DNA from: Methylovorus glucosotrophus
Lineage (GTDB): Bacteria > Pseudomonadota > Gammaproteobacteria > Burkholderiales > Methylophilaceae
Length of the DNA: 64,000 nucleotides
NCBI RefSeq assembly: GCF_009858335.1
Contig: NZ_VMSE01000001.1
Coordinates: forward strand, 1,116,001 to 1,180,000
Direction: 5' to 3'
This document shows positions 16,750 to 24,189 of this stretch, piece by piece; position 1 is the stretch's first letter; every line of letters starts with the position of its first letter. A model generated the notes under the pieces. That model searched no databases. It was not told where the DNA came from and saw only the letters and a list, made by a program, of their open reading frames with translations. A program made the position numbers and the translations under genes.

Positions 16750-17313
16750 ATGAAAAAAACAGACCCCCATGCCTGGCTTGCCGAACACGGTGATTATCTT
16801 TACCGCTTCGCCCTGGCGCGCTTGCGCGATACCCATCAGGCGGAAGATGTGGTGCAAGAAACCTTGCTGGCCGCCATGCAGAGCGCCAGCTATGCCGGGC
16901 AATCGGCTCCCCGCACCTGGCTGGTGGGCATACTCAAGCACAAGATTATTGATCTGATTCGCAAGCAAATGCGCGAGCAACCAGTGGAAGGGTTGGGAGA
17001 GGATTTGCCCGATGAGCCAGGCATGGATGAGTTTTTTGACGAGGACAACCGTCACTGGAACGACAAACCCCAGAGTTTTGGCATGCCGGAAAACAGCCTG
17101 GAGCAAAAGCAGTTCTTGACGATTTTGCAGGACTGCATGGATCGCTTACCCAAAAAACTGGCGGCACTTTTCATGCTGCGCGAAGTGCAGGAAGAAGAAA
17201 ACGAAATAATTTGTAAGGAACTGGATATTAGCTCGACCAATGCTTGGGTGATGTTGTATCGCGCCCGAATGGGATTACGCAAATGTCTTGAACTGCACTG
17301 GTTGGGGCGCTAG
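16750..17313 (+). CDS. ECF-type RNA polymerase sigma factor
   Basis: A 187-residue sigma-70 family factor with region 2 (YLYRFALARLRD, then AEDVVQETLLAAM at about residues 33-45, and RTWLVGILKHKIIDLIRK) and region 4 (about residues 125-180, with the recognition helix near STNAWVMLYRAR). An acidic linker of about 40 residues rich in Asp and Glu separates the two. It is followed by a small zinc-finger protein and the HvfABC-type genes, so it likely controls this operon, as ECF factors do for related copper-stress RiPP clusters. The signal is unknown. Confidence 0.85.
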   Translation: MKKTDPHAWLAEHGDYLYRFALARLRDTHQAEDVVQETLLAAMQSASYAGQSAPRTWLVGILKHKIIDLIRKQMREQPVEGLGEDLPDEPGMDEFFDEDNRHWNDKPQSFGMPENSLEQKQFLTILQDCMDRLPKKLAALFMLREVQEEENEIICKELDISSTNAWVMLYRARMGLRKCLELHWLGR

Positions 17314-17357
17314 AAAATGAGCGCTTGTTACCTGAATAGAGGAAAGGGAGGAGCGGT

Positions 17358-17609
17358 ATGCTGAGTTGCAAACAAGCCAGCAGGCTGTTGTCCCAGTCGC
17401 TGGACAGGCGTCTGACGTGGCGTGAACGGACTGCGCTGCGTCTGCATTTGACGATATGCGATGTGTGCAGGCGGTTTGGGCGGCAATTGTTACTGCTGCG
17501 TGAAGCTGCCAAACGCATGGTCAGGCTGACCGAGCAGAATGAGACCCTGCAGTTATCCCAGGAGGCGAAGGCGCGTATTGCCAGTGCTCTTGATCTTGAG
17601 CGTCAGTGA
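17358..17609 (+). CDS. small zinc-finger (zf-HC2-like) anti-sigma-type protein
   Basis: An 83-residue cytoplasmic protein. An N-terminal Cys4 plus the motif His30-x3-Cys34-x2-Cys37 match the zinc-binding anti-sigma (ZAS, zf-HC2) pattern; no membrane segment is present. It directly follows the ECF sigma gene with a strong GGGAGGAG ribosome site, so it is the likely regulator of that factor. Because it is soluble, it may sense metal or redox state directly through its Cys residues; this is inference. Confidence 0.75.
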   Translation: MLSCKQASRLLSQSLDRRLTWRERTALRLHLTICDVCRRFGRQLLLLREAAKRMVRLTEQNETLQLSQEAKARIASALDLERQ

Positions 17610-17693
17610 TTTAATGCTGGATTGATGCGCAGGACATGGGGCTGATGCTATTCACTAGTTGAGCTATCCACTTAAATTTTAGGAGAAATAAAA

Positions 17694-18026
17694 ATGAACA
17701 CTTCCAAGAAAACCCTGAGCCTGATGGTCGGTACTGCATTCGTTGCTTCCATGGCGGCCGCCAATGTCCACGCTGCTGAAAATCCGTTTGCCATGAAGAC
17801 CCTGTCTTCCGGCTACATGGTGGCAGAGGCCGACAAGATGAAAGACGGCAAGTGTGGCACGGGCAAGTGCAGTGCTGAAATGAAAGCCAAGATGGCCAAG
17901 GAAGGCTCATGCAGCGCCGATAAAAAAGCCGAGGGTTCCTGCAGCGCTGACAAGAAAGCCAAAGAAGGTTCTTGCAGCGGTGACATGAAGTCCAAGGAAG
18001 GTTCCTGCCACGCCGACAAGAAGTAA
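17694..18026 (+). CDS. hvfA: HvfA/bufferin-type Cys-rich RiPP precursor
   Basis: A 110-residue exported precursor peptide. Residues 1-27 form a signal peptide ending in VHA, then a leader-like segment with LSSGYMVAEAD, and a Lys/Glu/Ser-rich core with six Cys: Cys54 and Cys59 in GKC motifs and Cys73, Cys83, Cys94 and Cys105 in EGSC motifs. Precursors of the HvfA family carry EGKC repeats whose Cys are converted by an MNIO enzyme into heterocycle-containing copper-binding sites. Here four of six motifs are EGSC. The gene has an AGGAGA site and is followed after one base by hvfB. Copper buffering in the periplasm is the expected role but is not shown by the sequence. Confidence 0.8.
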   Translation: MNTSKKTLSLMVGTAFVASMAAANVHAAENPFAMKTLSSGYMVAEADKMKDGKCGTGKCSAEMKAKMAKEGSCSADKKAEGSCSADKKAKEGSCSGDMKSKEGSCHADKK

Positions 18027-18027
18027 T

Positions 18028-18930
18028 ATGGAACAGGCGCAATCGCATCATCCCATCAAGGGGGCGGGTCTGGGCCTTAAGCGTGAGCTGTTGCCGCAGA
18101 TTCAGGCAGCTTACGGCACCAGCCTGACCGCTCACCTTGATTTTGTTGAGATTGCGCCTGAAAACTGGATAGGCGCCGGTGGCAAATATGCCAAGCAATT
18201 GGCCTGGTTCACCGAGCGCTATCCCATCGTTTGTCATGGATTGTGCCTGTCGCTGGGCGGGCCGGATCCACTGAATGAAGATTTTCTGCATCAGGTAAAA
18301 CAGTTTCTCGATCAGCACCAGATTCCGCTTTATACCGAGCATTTAAGCTATTGTACCGATGGTGGCTATTTGTATGATCTGCTGCCTATCCCCTTTACCG
18401 AAGAGGCCGTGCACCATGTGGCTGCGCGTATCCGCCGCACGCAGGATATTCTGGAGCGGCGCATTGCGGTAGAAAATGCCTCGTTTTATGTGGCTTCGCC
18501 CATCGCCGAAATGGATGAGGCCAGCTTCATCCGTGCCGTGTTGCAGGAGGCGGATTGCGATTTGCACCTCGATCTAAACAATATCTACGTCAACAGTGTC
18601 AACTTTGGTTTCGATCCGCATGCGTTTCTGCGTGAAATGCCGGGCGAACGTATCGTCTATGCGCATATCGCCGGGCATGATCACGAGGCTGAAGACCTGA
18701 TTATCGATACCCATGGACAGGATGTGATTGATCCTGTCTGGCAGTTGCTGCGCGAGGCTTATGCGATGTTTGGTGTTTTCCCCACCTTGCTGGAGCGCGA
18801 TACCAATATTCCGCCGCTAGCGGAGGCCATGCGCGAGGTGAATAAAATTGCCGATTTGCAAATGGCGCAGCAAGCTATTGCCAGACAGCAACCAGCGGAT
18901 GCCGTCAGCCGCAAACGGGTGTCCGCATGA
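18028..18930 (+). CDS. hvfB: MNIO-family (DUF692) RiPP maturase, HvfB/BufB-like
   Basis: A 300-residue TIM-barrel protein of the multinuclear non-heme iron oxidase family (formerly DUF692). Clustered conserved acidic and His residues that bind two or three irons are visible: VEIAPENW, CHGLCLSLG, YTEHLSYC, AVENASFY, LDLNNIYVN, HIAGHDHE and LLERDTNIP. These enzymes oxidise Cys of the precursor into oxazolone/thioamide or thiooxazole groups. It starts one base after the precursor and overlaps the partner gene by four bases, so all three are translationally coupled. Confidence 0.9.
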   Translation: MEQAQSHHPIKGAGLGLKRELLPQIQAAYGTSLTAHLDFVEIAPENWIGAGGKYAKQLAWFTERYPIVCHGLCLSLGGPDPLNEDFLHQVKQFLDQHQIPLYTEHLSYCTDGGYLYDLLPIPFTEEAVHHVAARIRRTQDILERRIAVENASFYVASPIAEMDEASFIRAVLQEADCDLHLDLNNIYVNSVNFGFDPHAFLREMPGERIVYAHIAGHDHEAEDLIIDTHGQDVIDPVWQLLREAYAMFGVFPTLLERDTNIPPLAEAMREVNKIADLQMAQQAIARQQPADAVSRKRVSA

Positions 18931-19715
18931 GCGGGGCTGATACTGATTTGCCCTTGTTTCAGCAATATCAGCTGGCATTCACCGCGCATATTCGCCATCC
19001 GCGTCAGCATGCCCGCCCGGCAGGAGTGCAGGCCAAGCGCATGCGCGTCTATAACGAAATCGTATTCAATAACCTGCAGTCTGCCGTTGGCGCCTGTTAT
19101 CCGGTTTTGCAGCGAGTGTTGGGCAAGCGTGCCTGGCAGGCGCTGCTGCGCCGGTTTTTTGCCGAGCATCAGGCGAGCAGCCCTTTTTTTCGGGATATTC
19201 CCCAGGCCTTTCTGGAATTTTTACCGCAGGTAGCAACATTGCCGCCTTACGCCGTCAGTCTCGCGCATTATGAATGGGTAGAACTGGCGATTGCTTCGGC
19301 GCCAGCAGAAGCGCCAGAGCTGGCTGAGGAGGGCGATTTGTTGCTGGGCGTGCCCGTTCTGGCGCCGGCGTTGGCGCTGCTGGCCTATGATTATCCAGTG
19401 CAGCAGATTTCAGTCCGTTACAAGCCGCGTCAGGCCTTGCCTGAGCCTGTGCATCTGCTGGTGTTTCGCAACCAGCTGGATGAGGTGAAATTTGTCGAGA
19501 TGAATGCCATGACGGCGCGCCTGCTGGCGCTATTGCAAGCGGGTGAGCTGACGGGCAGCGCCGCCTTGCAACAATTGGGCATGGAGATGGGGCATGCGGA
19601 TCCTGATTCCCTGATGCGCTTTGGCGGGGCACTGCTGGAAGAGTTGCGCCAGCAGGATATCGTCTGGGGCATTGCGGTTAGCGACGATGCTGGTATCAGG
19701 CCCGACGCATCCTGA
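18927..19715 (+). CDS. hvfC: HvfC/BufC-type partner protein (DUF2063 N-terminal domain)
   Basis: A 262-residue protein of the DNA-binding-domain-like DUF2063 family, the usual partner of MNIO maturases. The N-terminal half carries the family pattern RMRVYNEIVFNNLQSAV and ACYPVLQRVLG, and FFRDIPQAFLEF. It probably recruits the precursor leader to HvfB; it is not expected to be catalytic. Its ATG overlaps the hvfB stop (ATGA). It ends the operon, convergent with a small minus-strand gene. Confidence 0.85.
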   Translation: MSGADTDLPLFQQYQLAFTAHIRHPRQHARPAGVQAKRMRVYNEIVFNNLQSAVGACYPVLQRVLGKRAWQALLRRFFAEHQASSPFFRDIPQAFLEFLPQVATLPPYAVSLAHYEWVELAIASAPAEAPELAEEGDLLLGVPVLAPALALLAYDYPVQQISVRYKPRQALPEPVHLLVFRNQLDEVKFVEMNAMTARLLALLQAGELTGSAALQQLGMEMGHADPDSLMRFGGALLEELRQQDIVWGIAVSDDAGIRPDAS

Positions 19716-19736
19716 CCTGATATAAAGGAAAGTGGA

Positions 19737-20072
19737 TCAGCCTGGCAGATCTGTCACGCTGTAGATGGTCCAGTGCTGATTGCCCGCCCGAGTGATGGAG
19801 CATCCCAGGCTTGCACTGGGGTGTTCGACATCAAGCACATGTTTGGTATGGTCGGCCGTCTGCTTGTCCAGATACCAGCGGTCTACCCATACCACTTTGC
19901 CGGATTGCGGCTGCGTATTGGTCAGCGTGATCAGTTTTCCATCATTTATCGCACAGTCTGCATCCTCCACTTCGATCAATTGCACGGCAGCAGTCGAGCT
20001 GTTGTCTGCCTGCGAATACAGTGGGGCGAGGAAGGCCGCGATCAGCGCGGCAGATAGCCAGATGTGTTTCAT
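19737..20072 (-). CDS. hypothetical exported protein
   Basis: A 111-residue protein with a signal peptide (MKHIWLSAALIAAFL, cleavage likely after YSQA). The mature part has two Cys (in EDADCAIND and ASLGCSIT) that could form a disulfide, and a WVDRWYLDKQT segment. No family is recognised. The ATG at 20072 starts the signal peptide; an earlier TTG adds only two residues. It lies 20 bases after nadB on the same strand and may be co-transcribed. Confidence 0.6.
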   Translation of the reverse strand: MKHIWLSAALIAAFLAPLYSQADNSSTAAVQLIEVEDADCAINDGKLITLTNTQPQSGKVVWVDRWYLDKQTADHTKHVLDVEHPSASLGCSITRAGNQHWTIYSVTDLPG

Positions 20073-20092
20073 AAGCAAACTTTCGTCTGAAT

Positions 20093-21751
20093 CTAATGTG
20101 TTGCCTTGGTGCGGCGCGCCGGTTTTTTCAAACTCGTCACCTCGTGATGTCCATGATGGCGATCCAGCAGGCTGTAGTAATTGGATGGGGTCAGCACGGT
20201 AGGAATCGCATCCGGCAGCATGTCCGGGTAATCCTTGCTGTAGTGCAGGCCGCGGCTCTCATGCCGTTCCATGGCGCTATTCACGATCAGCTCCGCCACC
20301 TGCAGCAGGTTGCGCAGCTCAATGAGATTATTGCTGATGCGGAAATTGCTATAAAACTCGTGCACCTCATCGCGCAGCAAGTGTATGCGGTGCAGGGCGC
20401 GCGTCAGGCGCTTATTGGTGCGAACGATACCCACGTAATTCCACATGGTGCGGCGTAGCTCGCTCCAGTTGTGGGTGATGATGATTTCTTCATCGGCATC
20501 GGTCACGCGGCTTTCATCCCAGTAGGGCAGCTTGACCGGACGATTATTGGGTTTTGCCAGAATATCCTGAGCAGCGGCCTGACCGAACACCAGGCATTCC
20601 AGCAGCGAATTGCTGGCCAGGCGGTTGGCGCCATGCAGGCCGGTGCAGGCGGTCTCGCCGATGGCGTACAGCCGCGGAATATCGGTGCGGCCAATGTGGT
20701 CGGTCATGACACCGCCACAGCTATAGTGGGCGGCCGGTACCACAGGGATAGGCTCGCGCGTGATGTCGATGCCCAGCTCCATGCAGCGGCGATAAATGGT
20801 GGGGAAATGCGAAAGTACAAAATCGGCTGGCTGGTGCGAGATATCCAGATACACGCAATCAATGCCGCGCTTTTTCATTTCAAAGTCAATCGCACGTGCG
20901 ACCACATCGCGTGGCGCCAACTCGCCACGCGGGTCATGTTCCAGCATGAAACGGGTGCCATCGGGCAACAGCAGGCGACCACCTTCGCCGCGCACCGCTT
21001 CCGTGATCAAAAATGACTTGGCCTGCGGATGGTACAAGCAGGTGGGGTGGAACTGGATGAACTCCATGTTGGCCACGCGGCATCCTGCGCGCCAGGCCAT
21101 GGCAATGCCATCGCCGGTGGCGACATCCGGATTGGTGGTGTAGAGGTAAACCTTGCCCGCGCCGCCCGTGGCGAGCACGGTATTCTGTGCGGCAATGGTG
21201 AGTACCTTGCCGCTCTGGTTATCCAGCACATAGGCGCCCAGGCACTCCGCACCTTCAATTTTTACCTTGCGTGCCGTGATCAGGTCCACGGCAATATGGT
21301 CTTCCAGCAGGGTGATGTTGGGGTGATTGCGGACTTTCTCGGCCAGCGTTTTTTGCACGGCATGCCCGGTCGCATCGGCGGCATGAATGATGCGACGATG
21401 ACTATGACCGCCTTCACGCGTCAGGTGAAAGCCGCTATCGTCGTCTTCACGGGTAAACGGCACGCCCTCGTCAATCAGCCATTGCACGGTTTCGCGGCCA
21501 TGCTCGGCCACCAGGCGGGTGACCTCGGCATCACAGAGTCCGGCGCCGGCAATCAGGGTGTCCTGAATGTGAGCTTCAATGGAATCGTCGTCGGTGAGCA
21601 CCGCAGCAATGCCGCCTTGTGCCCAGTTACTGGAGCTATCATTGATGCTGCGCTTGCTGACCAGACATACTTTTTTGTCTGCTGCCACTTTCAAGGCCAG
21701 GGTGAGACCCGCCAGCCCGCTACCAATGATCAATACATCAAATTGCTGCAT
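20093..21751 (-). CDS. nadB: L-aspartate oxidase
   Basis: A 552-residue flavoprotein that oxidises L-aspartate to iminoaspartate, the first step of de novo NAD synthesis. The FAD-binding motif [12 protein letters not shown] is at the N-terminus, followed by [14 protein letters not shown]. The active-site region is visible as [10 protein letters not shown] and [16 protein letters not shown], and [14 protein letters not shown] is typical. The helical C-terminal domain is complete. It diverges from rpoE, an arrangement common in betaproteobacteria. Its length is usual for the family (about 530-550). Confidence 0.95.
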   Translation of the reverse strand: MQQFDVLIIGSGLAGLTLALKVAADKKVCLVSKRSINDSSSNWAQGGIAAVLTDDDSIEAHIQDTLIAGAGLCDAEVTRLVAEHGRETVQWLIDEGVPFTREDDDSGFHLTREGGHSHRRIIHAADATGHAVQKTLAEKVRNHPNITLLEDHIAVDLITARKVKIEGAECLGAYVLDNQSGKVLTIAAQNTVLATGGAGKVYLYTTNPDVATGDGIAMAWRAGCRVANMEFIQFHPTCLYHPQAKSFLITEAVRGEGGRLLLPDGTRFMLEHDPRGELAPRDVVARAIDFEMKKRGIDCVYLDISHQPADFVLSHFPTIYRRCMELGIDITREPIPVVPAAHYSCGGVMTDHIGRTDIPRLYAIGETACTGLHGANRLASNSLLECLVFGQAAAQDILAKPNNRPVKLPYWDESRVTDADEEIIITHNWSELRRTMWNYVGIVRTNKRLTRALHRIHLLRDEVHEFYSNFRISNNLIELRNLLQVAELIVNSAMERHESRGLHYSKDYPDMLPDAIPTVLTPSNYYSLLDRHHGHHEVTSLKKPARRTKATH

Positions 21752-21766
21752 ATATATCCGTCAGGT

Positions 21767-21796
21767 GAAACTTTAATCAGTGTAGCGCTGTCTTCA
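21767..21796 (+). promoter_or_regulatory. putative sigma-E (ECF) promoter of rpoE
   Basis: GAAACTT at 21767-21773 and TCTTCA at 21791-21796 with a 17-base spacer resemble the AlgU/RpoE consensus GAACTT-N16/17-TCTGA. The extended -10 GTCTTCAAC recurs upstream of the degP gene, which supports autoregulation. The start of transcription would fall near 21802. Confidence 0.5.
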
Positions 21797-21833
21797 ACAC
21801 TAAGCTAGTCGACACCAAGCTGGGAGAAACACA

Positions 21834-22547
21834 ATGATTAATGCAAAAAATATGGGAGAATTTTCGCGCCTCGGTTTCGTAGACACTACGATGCAAGGGT
21901 ATACTCCGAAAATTAACAATATGCAGACAGGGAGCGCTGGCCCCATGGTGGGCAACCGGGAGATAGATCAGGAATTGGTTGAGCGTGCTCAGCGCGGCGA
22001 CAAGCGCGCCTTTGGCATGCTGGTGGACAAATACCAGCGCAAGCTGGGACGTTTATTGTCCAGACTGATTCGTGACCAGGCCGAGGTTGAGGACGTGGTA
22101 CAAGAGTCCTTCATCAAGGCCTATCGTGCCTTGCCTAACTTCCGGGGTGAAAGTGCGTTCTACACTTGGTTGTATCGTATTGGCATCAACACCGCCAAGA
22201 ATTATCTGGTGGCCATGGGCCGTCGTCCACAGGTATCCAACGACATCGAAATCGAAGATGCAGAAAACTTCGAGGACGGTAACGAGTTGCGTACCATGGA
22301 CACGCCTGAAACAGAGTTAATGACCAAGGAAATCGCCCGTACCGTCAACGATACCGTTGCGGCACTTCCTGATGAATTACGGACGGCGATTACCCTGCGC
22401 GAAATCGAAGGTTTGAGCTACGAGGAAATCGCGACCCTGATGAACTGCCCGATTGGTACGGTGCGTTCACGTATTTTCAGGGCTCGTGAAACCATTGCGC
22501 AGAAACTGCGCCCGCTGCTGGATACGCCTCAGGACAAGCGCTGGTAA
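21834..22547 (+). CDS. rpoE: RNA polymerase sigma factor RpoE (AlgU)
   Basis: The sigma factor of the envelope stress response. Region 2 holds ERAQRGDKRAFGMLVDKYQ and the EDVVQESFIKAYRAL helix; region 4 holds TLREIEGLSYEEIATLMNCPIGTVRSRIFRAR. The ATG at 21834 has a GGGAG site seven bases upstream and lies just after a sigma-E-like promoter, giving 237 residues with an unusual 37-residue N-terminal extension. The ATG at 21945 (GGGAG ten bases upstream) would give 200 residues, the normal family length. Either or both may be used. It heads the operon with rseA and rseB. Confidence 0.9.
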   Translation: MINAKNMGEFSRLGFVDTTMQGYTPKINNMQTGSAGPMVGNREIDQELVERAQRGDKRAFGMLVDKYQRKLGRLLSRLIRDQAEVEDVVQESFIKAYRALPNFRGESAFYTWLYRIGINTAKNYLVAMGRRPQVSNDIEIEDAENFEDGNELRTMDTPETELMTKEIARTVNDTVAALPDELRTAITLREIEGLSYEEIATLMNCPIGTVRSRIFRARETIAQKLRPLLDTPQDKRW

Positions 22548-22563
22548 GTAACAGGAGAAAGTA

Positions 22564-23019
22564 ATGAAAGATCAAGTTTCTGCTCTCGTTGACGAAGAGC
22601 TGTCTCTGGAAGACTCCGAGTATCTATACACGGCCATTCGGTCCAGCGAAACCCTGTCCGATTCCTGGACCACATACCACCTGATTGGGGATTGCATGCG
22701 TGGCAGTCCCATTTTCAAGGCGGATTTGACCGATCGCATCATGCAGCAACTGGAACAGGAGCCGGTGGTACTGGCTCCCAAGGCCAAAAAAGCGGTCTAC
22801 AAGACGCCTACACTCTGGTCGGTCGCTGCTTCGGTGGCTGCCGTCATGTTTGTCGGCTGGATGGTATTGCAACAACAGGTGCAAACACACGGCGAAGCTG
22901 CACCTGCCGAAATCGCACAGAATGTCGCCTCCGAGTATCTGCTGGCCCATCAGTCCATGGCCCCAAGCAACTCCGCTTATTACATTCAGCCTGCGTCTTA
23001 CTCTGAAAGCGAGAAGTAA
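22564..23019 (+). CDS. rseA: anti-sigma-E factor RseA (MucA-like)
   Basis: A 151-residue single-span membrane protein. The N-terminal cytoplasmic domain (about residues 1-75, beginning KDQVSALVDEELS) binds sigma-E; one membrane helix follows (about 81-100, SVAASVAAVMFVGWMVL), then a short periplasmic domain that RseB would guard. It follows rpoE by 16 bases and its stop overlaps the rseB start by one base. Regulated proteolysis of this protein should release sigma-E on envelope stress; this is known for the family. Confidence 0.9.
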   Translation: MKDQVSALVDEELSLEDSEYLYTAIRSSETLSDSWTTYHLIGDCMRGSPIFKADLTDRIMQQLEQEPVVLAPKAKKAVYKTPTLWSVAASVAAVMFVGWMVLQQQVQTHGEAAPAEIAQNVASEYLLAHQSMAPSNSAYYIQPASYSESEK

Positions 23020-23987
23020 TGAAGCGTGGGGTGCTGGGTTTTTTGCTTGTCAGCCATGTTGCGCTTGCAACAGCGGCGGGAGAAGCCACTGGTGACCCCT
23101 GGATGGTCTTGCAAAAGGCAGCTCAGGCTGCCCGCGAGCTGAGTTATCAAGGCGTATTTGTTTATCAGTCTGGCACTGGTTCACGCTCGGTACAGATCAC
23201 CCACATGAATTACGGGCAGGGCGAGTATGCCCGCATTGTGGTGCTGGATGGCACTCCGCGCGAGGTATTGAGCCAGGGCCGCGATGTGGTGATTTTCAGC
23301 CCACGCAATGAGAAAGTTGTCATCGAAAAGCGCCGGGGGCAGAATATGTTCCCCGCCGTTTTGCCGTCCAACCTGGATGCGATCAAGTCCAGCTATGACG
23401 TCAAGTTTGGCGGCACGGAGCGTATAGGTGGGCGGGATGGCCAAATGGTGATTCTCTCCCCCAAGGATAAATTCCGTTATACCTACAAGTTCTGGGCAGA
23501 CCGTGAATATGGCCTGCTCCTGAAATCGATGTCAGCGAACGAACGCAACGAGCCTATGGAGCAATTTGCGTTCAACCAGCTGACCTTGATGAATAGCCAG
23601 AAAATGGACTGGTTTCAACCTAATGTCAGTCCGGAAAAGCAGTATGTCATGGAAGAATCCGGGGCGGGCCGCTCCGAACCGGTCGAGGCTATTACCTGGA
23701 CGGTAGAACAGCTTCCTTCTGGTTACCGGAAGGTCGACGAAATCACACGCCTGGTCCCAGGCAAGCCAGCACCCGTTACCCAGATCGTCTATTCCGATGG
23801 TCTTGCGTCCGTGTCGCTGTTTATCGAGCCTTTGCTCAAAGGCATGGCACCCAAAGTCGGGCATAGCGCTTTTGGCGCCACCCATTTCTATGCCAATGTC
23901 CTTGAGGGACACCAGGTTGTGGTGGTGGGGGAAGTCCCCGAAGCTACCGTAACCCAGATCGCCAACACCATTCATTTCAAGAAATAA
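23019..23987 (+). CDS. rseB: sigma-E regulatory protein RseB (MucB-like)
   Basis: A 322-residue periplasmic protein with a signal peptide (cleavage likely near TAAG) and the two MucB/RseB domains: an N-terminal LolA-like lipid or peptide-sensing domain (with SYQGVFVYQSG and FSPRNEKVVIEKRRGQ) and a smaller C-terminal domain (VSLFIEPLL, GATHFYANVLEGHQVVVVGEVP). It binds RseA and delays its cleavage. Start and rseA stop overlap (TAATG), so translation is coupled. Confidence 0.9.
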   Translation: MKRGVLGFLLVSHVALATAAGEATGDPWMVLQKAAQAARELSYQGVFVYQSGTGSRSVQITHMNYGQGEYARIVVLDGTPREVLSQGRDVVIFSPRNEKVVIEKRRGQNMFPAVLPSNLDAIKSSYDVKFGGTERIGGRDGQMVILSPKDKFRYTYKFWADREYGLLLKSMSANERNEPMEQFAFNQLTLMNSQKMDWFQPNVSPEKQYVMEESGAGRSEPVEAITWTVEQLPSGYRKVDEITRLVPGKPAPVTQIVYSDGLASVSLFIEPLLKGMAPKVGHSAFGATHFYANVLEGHQVVVVGEVPEATVTQIANTIHFKK

Positions 23988-24096
23988 CTCCCGTATGGAT
24001 TTTCCTTGCAGCATGCAGTGCCAGCGCGGCAACGCGTGTTGCTGCCATGCTGCTTATCCATGCGTGATCGATGCATCTTTATCTAGTGTTATTAGG

Positions 24097-24125
24097 GGAA
24101 CAGGCATGACGGCGCGATGTCTTCA
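24097..24125 (+). promoter_or_regulatory. putative sigma-E promoter of the degP-type gene
   Basis: GGAACAG at 24097-24103 and TCTTC at 24120-24124 with a 16-base spacer mirror the element before rpoE; both share GTCTTCAAC at the -10. The start of transcription would be near 24131, about 60 bases before the ATG. Confidence 0.45.
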
Positions 24126-24146
24126 ACCATACGTGGCTCATGCCTG
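24101..24146. other. 9-bp inverted repeat flanking the degP promoter -10
   Basis: CAGGCATGA at 24101-24109 is repeated in inverted form at 24138-24146, 28 bases apart, embracing the putative -10. It may be a regulator site or fold in the early transcript. Confidence 0.35.
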
Positions 24147-24189
24147 AGGTATGACTGTCATTTAACCGATGTATGAATGAGGTGTATGC

